From: Hymenobacter roseosalivarius DSM 11622
Lineage (GTDB): Bacteria; Bacteroidota; Bacteroidia; Cytophagales; Hymenobacteraceae
Reading direction: 5' to 3'
Length of the DNA stretch: 64,000 bases
NCBI RefSeq assembly: GCF_900176135.1
Contig: NZ_FWWW01000067.1
Location: forward strand, 25,289 to 89,288
Below the pieces are notes generated by a model that saw only the letters and a list, made by a program, of their open reading frames with translations, had not been told where the DNA came from and ran no database searches. The translations under genes were made by a program, and so were the position numbers. Below are positions 32,609 through 41,815 of this stretch, piece by piece; position 1 is the stretch's first letter; every line of letters begins with the position of its first letter.

Positions 32609-33655
32609 TTAAGAGATTATTCCCTCGAACTGGTGCAAAAACCGCAGATCGTTTTCCGTGAACAAACGCAAATCCTTGATCTGATATTTCAGCATGGTAA
32701 TGCGCTCGATGCCCATGCCCCAGGCGTAGCCAGAATAAATTTCGGGGTCGATGCCGGAGTGCTGGAGTACAGCAGGATCTACCATGCCGCAGCCGCCAAT
32801 CTCGACCCAGCCGGAGCCTTTGCAGATGTTGCAGCCCGTGCCCTTGCAGATCAGGCAGGTGATGTCGATTTCGGCGCTGGGCTCGGTGAAGGGGAAAAAC
32901 GACGGCCGGAACCGAATGTTGATATCGGCCCCAAACATCTCCTGCACGAAGTAATAAACCGTCTGCTTCAGGTCGGCAAAGCTCACGCCTTCGTCAATAA
33001 AAATACCTTCCACCTGATGGAACATCATGTGGGCGCGGGCCGAAATAGCCTCGTTGCGGTACACGCGGCCGGGCATAATGCTGCGAATAGGCGGCGCCTG
33101 GCACTCCATCACGCGCACTTGCACGGTGCTGGTGTGGGTGCGCAGCAGAAAATCTTCCCTCGGCTCAGCGGGATTGCGGCGCACGAAAAACGTGTCCTGC
33201 ATATCGCGGGCCGGGTGATTTTCGGGAAAATTCAGCGCTGTGAAGTTGTGCCAATCATCTTCAATTTCGGGGCCTTCCGCCACGTTGAAGCCAATGCGGG
33301 CGAAGATGCGCACCATTTCCTCGCGCACCAAGCTCAGCGGATGGCGTGTGCCCAGGGCTCGCGGCACAGCTGGCAAGGTATAGTCGAAATCGGGGTTCTG
33401 GGGGGCATTTTCGCGGGCCGCTTCCAGCTCCTGCTGGCGCTGGGCAAACCGGTCCTGGGCCAGCTGCTTAAGCTGGTTTAGCTCCTGGCCCACGGCGCGG
33501 CGCTGATCCTGGGGCACGGTTTTGAGTTGCTCAAACAAATCGGCCAGTTGGCCCTTGCGGCCGGTGAAGGCCAGGCGAAACTGCTCCAGTTGCTCAGGCG
33601 TGGAAAGGTCGTGGGCTTCAATGGCCGCCCGTAGCTGGGTGATGGTCTCCTGCAT
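32609..33655 (-). CDS. pheS: Phenylalanyl-tRNA synthetase alpha subunit
   Basis: A 348-residue class II synthetase subunit that charges tRNA-Phe together with PheT. A coiled-coil N-terminal region (1-90) precedes the catalytic domain with motif 2 FRPSFFPFTEPSAEID, WVEIGGCGMVDP and motif 3 GMGIERITMLKYQI. The ORF extends to 33685; ATG at 33655 gives the family N terminus. TACCTTTG lies nine bases upstream of this ATG, implying a very short leader. pheT is not adjacent, as usual in Bacteroidota. Confidence 0.96.
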   Translation of the reverse strand: MQETITQLRAAIEAHDLSTPEQLEQFRLAFTGRKGQLADLFEQLKTVPQDQRRAVGQELNQLKQLAQDRFAQRQQELEAARENAPQNPDFDYTLPAVPRALGTRHPLSLVREEMVRIFARIGFNVAEGPEIEDDWHNFTALNFPENHPARDMQDTFFVRRNPAEPREDFLLRTHTSTVQVRVMECQAPPIRSIMPGRVYRNEAISARAHMMFHQVEGIFIDEGVSFADLKQTVYYFVQEMFGADINIRFRPSFFPFTEPSAEIDITCLICKGTGCNICKGSGWVEIGGCGMVDPAVLQHSGIDPEIYSGYAWGMGIERITMLKYQIKDLRLFTENDLRFLHQFEGIIS

Positions 33656-33663
33656 AATACTGG

Positions 33664-33671
33664 CAAAGGTA
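33664..33671 (-). promoter_or_regulatory. Promoter -7 box of pheS
   Basis: TACCTTTG on the minus strand matches the Bacteroidota -7 consensus; no TTTG is seen 19 nt upstream. It ends nine bases before the pheS ATG. Confidence 0.5.
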
Positions 33672-33860
33672 CGCGTCCGGCTCAAAATCCGGTGAGCCCC
33701 GTTGCGGCATGTATGACATCCGGGCTTCGCGGAAATTGGTACGATTGCTGCAAAAAGCTAGACAGAAACGGGTAAAGACTAAACGTGGGGCGCCACCCGT
33801 TTGTCCTCCGACGGTGGCCAGAGGTTCTGGCCCGATATTCATCGCCAACTCACCCTTCCT

Positions 33861-34415
33861 ATGAAATCCTTTTTGATATCTGCTTTGGCGCTGGTCGCCA
33901 TCTTCCATACTTCCGCTCAAGCTCAAACCACTAACAGCACCCAGTCAACGACCAATGAATGGTTTGGGTCGTTGGCCCCGGCCTCTACCGATGATGACGC
34001 TTGGGGCAGCGCTCCAACTACTACGGCCGCTCCGGCTGCCGCTGCCGAGGAAGTAACCGGCTACCGTACTGGCTGGATGAGTGCCCCCGGCATTAGCCTG
34101 AGCACCCACCAAAAGCCCACCACCGATTATTGGGGCCGCCCACTGAAAAAGCAAGCGAAGGCCGCCAAAAAGGCCGCAACTGTGGCCGCCGCCGATACAG
34201 AAAATGAAGCCGCGGCCGAAACCGATCCTATGATGCGCTCCTCCGGCGTAATGGTGGCACCTGGTATGAGCAGCTCGCCTTACCGTGGCGTGAGCACCGA
34301 TTATTGGGGCCGGCCGTTGAAGCGCAAAATCCGCCGCTCAGCCTCCTCATCTCTGGCCGCTCAGCCTGCCTCTGCCCCCGCCAACGCCGACGACGATATG
34401 CCAGCTTCTTGGTAG
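33861..34415 (+). CDS. Small secreted protein with two TDY-x-GRPLK motifs
   Basis: A 184-residue exported protein: signal peptide ending AQAQ at about residue 22, then a low-complexity Ala/Thr/Ser-rich chain. It carries two copies of a motif, APGISLSTHQKPTTDYWGRP and APGMSSSPYRGVSTDYWGRP, each followed by LK and basic residues. The two genes that follow encode proteins with the same motif once each. I do not know a named family. The ORF extends to 33801, but ATG 33861 gives the signal peptide. A cell-surface or periplasmic role is likely from the signal peptide alone. Confidence 0.78.
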   Translation: MKSFLISALALVAIFHTSAQAQTTNSTQSTTNEWFGSLAPASTDDDAWGSAPTTTAAPAAAAEEVTGYRTGWMSAPGISLSTHQKPTTDYWGRPLKKQAKAAKKAATVAAADTENEAAAETDPMMRSSGVMVAPGMSSSPYRGVSTDYWGRPLKRKIRRSASSSLAAQPASAPANADDDMPASW

Positions 34416-34711
34416 TCAGCGGTCTGCTTAGCACTTGTTTCAGCTAAAGGTGGTTTTCAATCTCATCTGTCCGGGCTAGTAAAATGCGCGTATAAGGCAA
34501 GAGTACCATCGCAAAGAATTTAATTGTGATGATACAAAGGGTTTAACTGGCCTTGTGTTTGCTTTTTCAAAGACACGGTCCGTACAAAAATGCTCCCTGC
34601 AGAAGATGAACAATGTACCCGATGCGGGGGGCAAACTTGAGAGTAACGGGGTGACGGCGCTAGGCCGCTGCCCCTTGCTTTACTTATATATTCACTTCTA
34701 CCCCTTGCCCC

Positions 34712-35083
34712 ATGAAAATTAGTTTACTTGCTGTCGTGGCCCTCGTGTTTTTGTTTGTAGCCGAGCCTGCCCAGGCTCAAACAAAGAAAACCACCACCAC
34801 AACTACCAAAAAAACTGCGAACGGCTACCACCGCACCAGCAATGTGCGCGCAAAGTCCCGCGCCGGTGCCTACTCCCGCTACGATAGGTCTAGACGGCGC
34901 AATGAGGGAACGACAAAGCTAGCGCCCGGCCTGCGCCTGAACATGCCCAGCCCGCCCACTACCGACTACATGGGCCGCCCGCTGAAGAAGCCCGTTGCCA
35001 AGGCTGCTTCTAGCTCATCAACGCTTTCTTCGGATAAGACACCCATTAAAAAGACGTCGACGGTTATTACTAAAAAGCAGTAG
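34712..35083 (+). CDS. Small secreted basic protein with TDY-x-GRPLK motif
   Basis: A 123-residue protein with a signal peptide (LLAVVALVFLFVAEPAQAQ) and a mature chain very rich in Lys, Thr and Arg. It contains one motif copy, APGLRLNMPSPPTTDYMGRP followed by LKKP, in common with its neighbours at 33861 and 35218. The tail is Ser/Lys/Thr-rich. The 296-base gap before it is AT-rich and holds no gene. Function unknown. Confidence 0.75.
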   Translation: MKISLLAVVALVFLFVAEPAQAQTKKTTTTTTKKTANGYHRTSNVRAKSRAGAYSRYDRSRRRNEGTTKLAPGLRLNMPSPPTTDYMGRPLKKPVAKAASSSSTLSSDKTPIKKTSTVITKKQ

Positions 35084-35113
35084 TAACCCCTTGGTTTTCA
35101 AAGCAAAAGTTGA

Positions 35114-35162
35114 AGGTGCCTGAATAGTTTTTCGAATAATCGACTACTATTCAGGCACTTTT
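35114..35162 (+). terminator. Terminator after the 34712 gene
   Basis: AGGTGCCTGAATAGT (35114-35128) and ACTATTCAGGCACTT (35146-35160) pair with one mismatch, followed by TTT. It lies 31 bases past the stop. Confidence 0.7.
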
Positions 35163-35217
35163 GTACGCAAAATCGTATTAGGGCCGTTACAACCTGTAAC
35201 CGCTAACCTACTTTGCT

Positions 35218-35691
35218 ATGCTCCGACTTGCTTTTTCAGCCCTGATTTTGACTGCCTGTGCGGGTGGAACCAAAGCGCTGGCCCAACAACAGCCCGCACC
35301 GGCTGCGTCTAAATCCGCACAACCCGCACCCGAATCCGCGCAGCCCGCGACGCAAGCGGCGCAGCCTGCGACCCAGCCCGCACCTAAAGCCGATGCACCG
35401 CCAACTTCTTGGATTGCGGCGGCGGCTTACGTCGATGAGGCCGAAAGCGACCCCATATCGCGCAGTGGCGGCCAGCAGATAGCGCCCGGTTTTACGGCTG
35501 CGCCTTCCCGCCGGGTGATGACCGATTACCAAAACCGTCCTCTGAATAAGCCCTTTAAGCGTGCGCGCCGCGTAGATGCCCCAGCCGTTCCGGCTCCCGC
35601 ACCAGCAACCAACACGATGGGCAACCAAACAGCGCCGCCGGCCGCTGCTCCCGCTCCGGCTAAAGAAACCCCAACTGGGAGTGACTGGTAA
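35218..35691 (+). CDS. Secreted Pro/Ala-rich protein with TDY-x-x-RPL motif
   Basis: A 157-residue protein with a signal peptide ending ALAQ and a Gln/Pro/Ala-rich segment with near-repeats of QPATQ/AQPA (about 25-60). One motif copy is seen, APGFTAAPSRRVMTDYQNRP followed by LNKPFKR, the most divergent of the four copies in this tandem set. The C-terminal half is Pro/Ala-rich. A Cys at position 14 lies within the signal region but is not a clear lipobox. Function unknown. Confidence 0.75.
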   Translation: MLRLAFSALILTACAGGTKALAQQQPAPAASKSAQPAPESAQPATQAAQPATQPAPKADAPPTSWIAAAAYVDEAESDPISRSGGQQIAPGFTAAPSRRVMTDYQNRPLNKPFKRARRVDAPAVPAPAPATNTMGNQTAPPAAAPAPAKETPTGSDW

Positions 35692-35707
35692 GAGCTAGGA
35701 TTGACGT

Positions 35708-35744
35708 AAAAAAAGCCCCCAACACAGGTGTTGGGGGCTTTTTT
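35708..35744. terminator. Bidirectional terminator between the 35218 and M16 genes
   Basis: AAAAAAAGCCCCCAACAC and GTGTTGGGGGCTTTTTT pair over 17 nt around two bases, with A/T tracts on both sides. It serves the convergent genes ending at 35691 and 35777. Confidence 0.88.
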
Positions 35745-35776
35745 GTGTGTGATGTCTATTAAAAAACCATTAGCTT

Positions 35777-37045
35777 TTATTCAGCAACTACCAATTCCTC
35801 AACGGCTTTAGGTTGTGCCCGATAATACAGGGTGCTGCTGTTTTCGGGCCGCAGAATTTCGCGGGCGGCTTCCAATACATGCTCGGGCGTGACGGCCTGA
35901 ATGCGGGCGCTTTCCTCGTTTACCAGGTTAGCATCACCCATGAGCTTACTGTAAGCTAAGTTCATGGCGCGGTTGAGCAACTCGATTTCACTGAACACAA
36001 TGCTGGCTTCGGCCTGATTTTTTACTTTCTCCAATTCCTCGGCCGTTACGGGTGTAGCGCGAAGCTCGGCTACTACTTCTTCCACGGCCGCGTCGGCTTC
36101 TTCCAGACTCACGCCGACGTTCAACTTACCGCTGATAACCAACAAGCCAGGCTCCAGTGAGCCCGTGCAGGAAGCTGAAATGCCGTTGAATAATTGCCGG
36201 TCCTTTATCAGCCGCTGGTAAAGGCGCGAGGATTTGCCCCGCCCCAACACATCAGACAACAGATCGGCGGCGGTGTAGGCGTCGTCGGCGCGGCCGGGCA
36301 TGTGGTACACTTTATAGAAAGCGCTCAAGGGCACATCCGCCTTTATTTCGAGAAAGCGAGCTTCTGTTTGGCGGGGCTCAGCCGGCAACTGGCGCTCATA
36401 GCTGAGGCCGCCGGGAATAGGGCCGAACCACTTTTCGGCCAGGCGTTGGGCTTCGGCCAACGACACGGCACCGGCAACCACCAGAATAGCGTTCTGAGGG
36501 GCATAATGCTTGGCAAAAAAGTTACGCACATCATCCATCACCGCATTTTCGATGTGGCTGATTTCCTTGCCGATAGTTGACCAGTTGTAGGGGTGATGCT
36601 GGTAGGCCAGCGGACGCAGGCGCAGCCACACGTCGCCGTAGGGCTGGTTGAGGTAGTTTTGCTTGAACTCCTCTATCACTACCTTACGCTGTACTTCCAG
36701 GCCATTATCTGAGAAGGCCAGGCCCAGCATGCGGTCCGATTCGAGCCAGAAGCCAGTTTCGATATTGGCGGCGGGCAGGGTAAGGTAGTAGTTGGTAATG
36801 TCGGGGGAGGTAAAGGCATTATTTTCGCCCCCCACGCGCTGTAGCGGCTCATCGTAGCTCGGGATGTTCACCGAGCCGGAGAACATCAGATGCTCAAATA
36901 AATGGGCAAAGCCCGTGTGGCTGGGGTCTTCGTCGCACGAGCCCACATTGTAGAGCACGTTGAGCACGGCCATCGGTGTGGAATGGTCTTCGTGCACGAG
37001 GCAACGCAGGCCGTTGGCGAGGGTAAATTCCTGGAAGTGTATCAT
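35777..37045 (-). CDS. M16-family zinc peptidase
   Basis: A 422-residue insulinase-type metallopeptidase. The N-terminal catalytic domain has the inverted zinc motif HLFEH in GFAHLFEHLMFSGS (about 46-60), and the distal Glu in VQRKVVIEEFKQNYLN at about 115-130; the second domain follows. It begins directly with FTLANGLRCLVHED and has no signal peptide, so it should be cytosolic. The C-terminal half lacks a second zinc motif, as usual. The cleavage substrate is unknown. Confidence 0.9.
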   Translation of the reverse strand: MIHFQEFTLANGLRCLVHEDHSTPMAVLNVLYNVGSCDEDPSHTGFAHLFEHLMFSGSVNIPSYDEPLQRVGGENNAFTSPDITNYYLTLPAANIETGFWLESDRMLGLAFSDNGLEVQRKVVIEEFKQNYLNQPYGDVWLRLRPLAYQHHPYNWSTIGKEISHIENAVMDDVRNFFAKHYAPQNAILVVAGAVSLAEAQRLAEKWFGPIPGGLSYERQLPAEPRQTEARFLEIKADVPLSAFYKVYHMPGRADDAYTAADLLSDVLGRGKSSRLYQRLIKDRQLFNGISASCTGSLEPGLLVISGKLNVGVSLEEADAAVEEVVAELRATPVTAEELEKVKNQAEASIVFSEIELLNRAMNLAYSKLMGDANLVNEESARIQAVTPEHVLEAAREILRPENSSTLYYRAQPKAVEELVVAE

Positions 37046-37118
37046 TAAAACCTGAGCTAAAGTCGAATGAGAAGGTAAATAGCAAACCGCAAGCTAGGGT
37101 GTTCGGTTCGGGCCAGCG

Positions 37119-38609
37119 TTAGCGGCGGGCTTCCAGCCGAAACGTTACGCAGGAGTCAGTGCGGAATAGAACGCGGGTTTGGTAGTACTGTTGCCAGGGC
37201 TTCCAGGCTTTTGCTCCGCAAGTTGTCACAACGCGGGGCGGAGTGGCCCAGCCTACCTGCCAGGGACCCACGCGCGTGATGCGGTGGCCATATTGCGCCG
37301 TCATAGCAGCCATATAAAACTCGGGGCTGTCATTAAAAAAACCGTCGTCGCCCAGCAGGTACTCGCGCAGGTGGGGCAGTTGCTGCGCCTGCGCCCGCAA
37401 ATGGCGGCCGTACTGCAAGGATGAGTTGCGCCGGGCCACATCCGTGGAGCGCCGTGTGAGCATGATTTGTACGCCGTAGGGCTGCGCGGCTACCAGCAGC
37501 ACCGCCGCCAGGCGCGCCGCCGCCGCCGGGCGACGGTGGTAATGAGCCGCCACGACGCGGCCCACCCACACCAGGCCGCCTGCCGCCAGCAAGGCCAGCA
37601 GCGGATATACCGGCGCGTCGTACCAATCCAGCTGCGTTTTTACCAGTGATATAACCAACAAAAACATTCCGGCCACAGTGCTCAGCACCCGACTCAGCCA
37701 CCAGCCCCGGCTGCGGCGCGGTAGCCACCAGCCTAGCCCTATGCCGCCCAGTGCTGCCACCAGCCAGGCTCCAAACTTGGTTTCGGCTAGCTTACTTACA
37801 TACCAGAAAAAGTGGTGGCCGTGGCCTTCCAGTTCCTCCCCGGCTGGCCCGCCTACCTCATACTGCCATACCCCCGCCAGATAACCAGGCGCAACCAACT
37901 CGCGAATCGTATACCAGCTGACCGCGACGCCCAGGATTAGAAAAAAAGCCCCCCAGGGGGCAAACTGGCGTAGCCGCCGTACCTGTCCCGTCAGGAGTGT
38001 CGCCACAATAATCCCCGGTCCGAAAAGCAGCCCAGCTATGCCTTTGGTGAGCACGGCTAAAGCGAAGGCGGCACCCGTGCCCCAGGCGTGGCGGGCGCGG
38101 CCCGTGGTCAGGTAAGCCAACCAGCTCAGCGTGCCCAGCGTGGTCCAGAGGGTGAGCAGCGCATCGAAGTCGCCGGTGCGGGATACGTGCAGGGTCACGT
38201 AGCCTTGCGTGGTTAGCAGTACCAAAGCTGCCAGTAGCCCGGCCCGCCAGCTGCCCAGCCAGCGGCTGCCGGCAAAATATACCACCAGCACCGTAGCCAG
38301 GGCCGCCAAGGCAGAAGGCAGGCGTAAGGCTACTTCCGTGGGGCCTAAGAGCTTAAAGCTAAGTGCCATCAGCCACGGGACCAGCGGGGGCTTACTGTTC
38401 CAGAGGTCAGGCTCGCCCCGGTGGGTAAGGACCAGCCAGTTGTTGCTCCGTAACATTTCGAGCGCATTCAGGCCGGTGCGGGCCTCATCCCACTGTTGGG
38501 CGGGCAAACTACCCAGTAGCCAGAACAGGGGCAACGCGGACACGGCCAACACCAGCAGCAGCCGAGCCAGTTGGTGAGCAAAAGGGGGAGCAGAGATAGA
38601 GCGCGGCAA
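37119..38609 (-). CDS. GT39-type membrane glycosyltransferase (ArnT/PMT-like)
   Basis: A 496-residue polytopic protein with about eleven helices. After the first helix, the external loop has WDEARTGLNALEML with the acidic pair typical of the catalytic site, and RGEPDLWNSKPPLVPWLMAL, the ArnT/PMT_2 signature. It should move a sugar from a polyprenyl phosphate to lipid or protein on the outer side of the inner membrane. The start codon is TTG at 38609, because an in-frame stop lies just upstream. The acceptor is unknown. Confidence 0.87.
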   Translation of the reverse strand: MPRSISAPPFAHQLARLLLVLAVSALPLFWLLGSLPAQQWDEARTGLNALEMLRSNNWLVLTHRGEPDLWNSKPPLVPWLMALSFKLLGPTEVALRLPSALAALATVLVVYFAGSRWLGSWRAGLLAALVLLTTQGYVTLHVSRTGDFDALLTLWTTLGTLSWLAYLTTGRARHAWGTGAAFALAVLTKGIAGLLFGPGIIVATLLTGQVRRLRQFAPWGAFFLILGVAVSWYTIRELVAPGYLAGVWQYEVGGPAGEELEGHGHHFFWYVSKLAETKFGAWLVAALGGIGLGWWLPRRSRGWWLSRVLSTVAGMFLLVISLVKTQLDWYDAPVYPLLALLAAGGLVWVGRVVAAHYHRRPAAAARLAAVLLVAAQPYGVQIMLTRRSTDVARRNSSLQYGRHLRAQAQQLPHLREYLLGDDGFFNDSPEFYMAAMTAQYGHRITRVGPWQVGWATPPRVVTTCGAKAWKPWQQYYQTRVLFRTDSCVTFRLEARR

Positions 38610-38865
38610 AAAGAGAAAATAGCTTTAAGGCAGCTACACTGCCTGCACGGGAAGATGAGTGAGAAACCAGCAATTGAAAAAATAGCCCAACACAAACACA
38701 GAAGTGCAATCAGCGTGACGTTACTGGGGTGCTTAGCTGGCAGAAGCAGGAAAACCATGCATAGCTTGTGGCCTTATGCTTGGCCTCCAACTCAATTTGA
38801 GTGGACTTACGAGCAAAGATAGGGGAGACTGGCAGTAGGATAGCGTGCTCTTCTGCCCAAACCCG

Positions 38866-38873
38866 TACTTTTG
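38866..38873 (+). promoter_or_regulatory. Promoter -7 box upstream of the fused E1 gene
   Basis: TACTTTTG matches TAnnTTTG and ends 31 bases before the ATG at 38905; no clear -33 element. On the other strand TATCTTTG at 38814-38821 could serve the divergent glycosyltransferase gene. The rest of the 295-base gap shows only a small hairpin at 38626-38642. Confidence 0.5.
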
Positions 38874-38904
38874 CCCCCCGCTATCATTCCCTCTGTTTCC
38901 TCTC

Positions 38905-40905
38905 ATGTCAGTAGCTACCCCCGCCCTTCAGTTCGACCGGAAAGAATACACCCAAGATGTACTGCTACACTTATATCAAGGCTTGCTGAAGCCGCGCCTC
39001 ATTGAGGAGAAAATGCTTATTCTGCTGCGTCAGGGCAAAGTAAGCAAGTGGTTTTCGGGTATTGGGCAGGAGGCCATTTCGGTGGGGAGCACGCTGGCGC
39101 TGGAAGCCGACGAATATATTCTGCCGCTGCACCGCAACCTGGGCGTGTTCACGGGGCGCAATGTGCCGCTGGATCAGCTTTTTGCCCAATGGCAGGGCAA
39201 AACCACCGGCTTCACCAAGGGCCGCGACCGGAGCTTCCACTTCGGTACTAATGAGCACCACATCGTAGGCATGATCAGCCATTTAGGCCCTCAATTGGCC
39301 GTAGCTGATGGTATAGCCCTGGCCGATTTGCTCGAAAAAAACCCCAAAGTAACGCTGGTGTACAGCGGCGACGGTGGAGCCTCGGAGGGTGACTTCCACG
39401 AGGCCTTGAACGTGGCGGCGGTGTGGCAGCTGCCGGTCATTTTTATGATCGAAAACAACGGCTACGGCCTCAGCACGCCCAGCCGGGAGCAATTCCGCTT
39501 TGGCTCGTTCGTGGATAAAGGACCCGCTTACGGCATGGAAGCGGTGCAGGTAGACGGTAACAATGTGCTGGCCGTATATGACACCGTGCGCCGCCTGGCG
39601 GAGGATATGCGTCAGAACCCGCGCCCGGTGCTGGTAGAGGCGCTGACCTTCCGCATGCGCGGGCACGAGGAAGCCTCAGGAACCAAATATGTCCCCCAGG
39701 AGCTGTTTGAGGAGTGGACCAGGAAAGATCCGGTGACTACCTACGAGCAGTGGCTGCTGCGCGAAGGCATTCTGGATGAGGAAGCCAAGATGCGCTTCCG
39801 CGAAACCATCAAGCGGGAAATAGAGGAAGGCTTGCGCGTGGCTGATGCCGTGCCCATGCCGACGGCCAACGTAGCGGAGGAAATTGCCGATATGTACCGC
39901 TCATTCGAAGCCCCGGACCACGAACCCGCCGAAAATGCCCCCCAGACCGATAAACGCTACGTTGATGCTATCAGCGACGCCCTGCGCCAGAGCATGGAGC
40001 GCTACCCCGAGCTGGTGCTCATGGGCCAGGATATTGCCGACTACGGGGGCGTGTTCAAGATAACGGATGGCTTTGTGGCGCAGTTTGGTAAAGAGCGCGT
40101 CCGCAATACGCCTCTGTGCGAGTCGGCCATTCTCGGGGCCGGGCTGGGGCTTTCCATCAAGAAGAAAAAGGCCATGGTGGAAATGCAGTTCGCCGATTTC
40201 GTGACCTGCGGCTTCAACCAGATTGTGAATAACCTGGCCAAAAGCCATTACCGCTGGGGCCAGAACGCCGATGTAGTAGTGCGTATGCCGACCGGTGCCG
40301 GCTCGGCGGCGGGGCCGTTTCACTCCCAGAGCAACGAAGCCTGGTTTGTGCACACGCCGGGCCTGAAGGTAGTTTTCCCGAGCAACCCCTACGATGCCAA
40401 AGGCCTGCTGAATGCCGCCATTGAGGACCCCAACCCCATCATGTACTTTGAGCACAAGCTGCTCTACCGTTCCGTGAGCGGCCCCGTGCCGGATGAGTAC
40501 TACACAGTGCCCATCGGGAAGGCAAAGCTGGTACGCGAAGGCGACACGCTCAGCATCATCACCTATGGTTTAGGCGTGCATTGGGCTACTCGCCTGGCCG
40601 AAGAAATGGACCTCGACGCCGACATCCTCGACTTGCGCACGCTGCTGCCCTGGGACGAAGAAGCCGTGCGCCAGACAGTTGAAAAGACCGGACGCGTGCT
40701 GCTGCTCCACGAAGACACGCTCACCGGCGGGCTGGGGGGCGAAATTGCGGCCTGGATAGCCGAGCATTGCTTCGAGCACCTCGATGGCCCCGTGCAACGC
40801 GTCGCTTCCCTGGATACCGCTATTCCATTTTCTCCGCCGCTGGAGCAGGCTTTCCTGCCCCAGCAGCGCCTGCGCGAGCGGGTAGAGAAGCTACTGGCCT
40901 ACTAG
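38905..40905 (+). CDS. Fused alpha/beta E1 of a 2-oxoacid dehydrogenase
   Basis: A 666-residue thiamine-diphosphate enzyme that decarboxylates a 2-oxoacid (branched-chain or pyruvate type) and hands the acyl group to lipoyl-E2. Residues 1-330 are the alpha part, with GDGGASEGDFHEALN and ENNGYGLSTP of the ThDP site; residues 345-666 are the beta part, with LMGQDIADYGGVFKITDGF, PLCESAILGAGLG and DLRTLLPWDEEAV. In many bacteria these are separate proteins; the single-chain form is common in Bacteroidota. The ORF extends to 38845, but ATG 38905 is better placed. Substrate preference cannot be settled here. Confidence 0.9.
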   Translation: MSVATPALQFDRKEYTQDVLLHLYQGLLKPRLIEEKMLILLRQGKVSKWFSGIGQEAISVGSTLALEADEYILPLHRNLGVFTGRNVPLDQLFAQWQGKTTGFTKGRDRSFHFGTNEHHIVGMISHLGPQLAVADGIALADLLEKNPKVTLVYSGDGGASEGDFHEALNVAAVWQLPVIFMIENNGYGLSTPSREQFRFGSFVDKGPAYGMEAVQVDGNNVLAVYDTVRRLAEDMRQNPRPVLVEALTFRMRGHEEASGTKYVPQELFEEWTRKDPVTTYEQWLLREGILDEEAKMRFRETIKREIEEGLRVADAVPMPTANVAEEIADMYRSFEAPDHEPAENAPQTDKRYVDAISDALRQSMERYPELVLMGQDIADYGGVFKITDGFVAQFGKERVRNTPLCESAILGAGLGLSIKKKKAMVEMQFADFVTCGFNQIVNNLAKSHYRWGQNADVVVRMPTGAGSAAGPFHSQSNEAWFVHTPGLKVVFPSNPYDAKGLLNAAIEDPNPIMYFEHKLLYRSVSGPVPDEYYTVPIGKAKLVREGDTLSIITYGLGVHWATRLAEEMDLDADILDLRTLLPWDEEAVRQTVEKTGRVLLLHEDTLTGGLGGEIAAWIAEHCFEHLDGPVQRVASLDTAIPFSPPLEQAFLPQQRLRERVEKLLAY

Positions 40906-41073
40906 GAAACAAACAGGCGAATGCGGCCGCCAACTTCAGAGGCGCGGCCGCGCCACGGCGCAAGACGGACGCGCCTGCCGCGTTGGATTAATAATTGAGG
41001 AGTGGGAGCTAGAAGTCCTGCTGAGGCCGGTTGCCATTGCGGGATAATAGTGAGTATTCTTACGTATTTAGTC

Positions 41074-41355
41074 ATGTTCACCCCTAGCTGCCGCTGGCTG
41101 TTTGTGCTGGCCGCTCTGTCTTTTGCTACCGCCTGCCGACCTTACCGCTTGCCGAGCCCGACGGCCCCACCGCAGCCCAAAGCCACTACCAATACTGGCG
41201 ACAACGGCGGCGTAGCCCCGGTTACGGCGCTCAAAGGCCAGCGCAACAGCTACGACAAGAATGGCTTGTTGAAAAAGAAAAAGTACGAGCGCCGTCGCGT
41301 TAAGCGTAAAGTGGGGCAGCGAATGCTCTTTGGCCGGCCACTGCCATTCCAGTAA
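41074..41355 (+). CDS. Small basic lipoprotein
   Basis: A 93-residue lipoprotein with signal segment LFVLAALSFATAC and lipobox Cys. The mature chain is Pro/Thr-rich and then strongly basic (LLKKKKYERRRVKRKV), ending MLFGRPLPFQ. The GRPL ending recalls the motif of the tandem proteins at 33.9-35.7 kb, although the TDY part is missing. The open frame begins at 41002, but ATG 41074 gives the signal peptide. Function unknown. Confidence 0.65.
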   Translation: MFTPSCRWLFVLAALSFATACRPYRLPSPTAPPQPKATTNTGDNGGVAPVTALKGQRNSYDKNGLLKKKKYERRRVKRKVGQRMLFGRPLPFQ

Positions 41356-41482
41356 GTCGTACCTGAATTGCCTGACTAGCGCAACTCTACGTATAATTGA
41401 ATACTATCGAAAACTCTTCGGCACCAGAGTGCTTGGGGGGTAAATTTACCCGGCTCGACAATTAGCCCTATTTATTACTTCC

Positions 41483-41815
41483 ATGCGTGTTGTTATCCTG
41501 TTACTCGTCGGATTTGCGCTTGGCTGCTCCATCACCACGGCATCGGCCCAGACGGTGGATCCCAGCCCGGCTCGTTTGCGTGCCGAAAATCGCAAAGCCC
41601 TGCGGGAATCCCGCAAGTACAAATCTGAGTACAAAGACTCGCATTTGGCCGTGAATCGTCATGATTTGCGCCGTAGCCAGACCAGGGCCCTTCCGCAGGA
41701 TGGCAGGGGGCGTCTACAGTTCGACCACACCGGTACCGCGAAAGTAAGCGAACCATCCCGCGTGAATCTGCGTCTAGGAAAGAAGAAAAAGTATAACCTT
41801 TCCCCCGAACTATGA
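41483..41815 (+). CDS. Small secreted basic protein upstream of ytxJ
   Basis: A 110-residue protein with an N-terminal signal (VVILLLVGFALGCSITTASAQ) and a mature chain rich in Arg, Lys and Ser, without cysteine. Possible signal peptidase I site after ASAQ. Its stop overlaps the ytxJ start (ATGA), so the two are co-translated. It is not recognised as a family. Confidence 0.68.
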   Translation: MRVVILLLVGFALGCSITTASAQTVDPSPARLRAENRKALRESRKYKSEYKDSHLAVNRHDLRRSQTRALPQDGRGRLQFDHTGTAKVSEPSRVNLRLGKKKKYNLSPEL

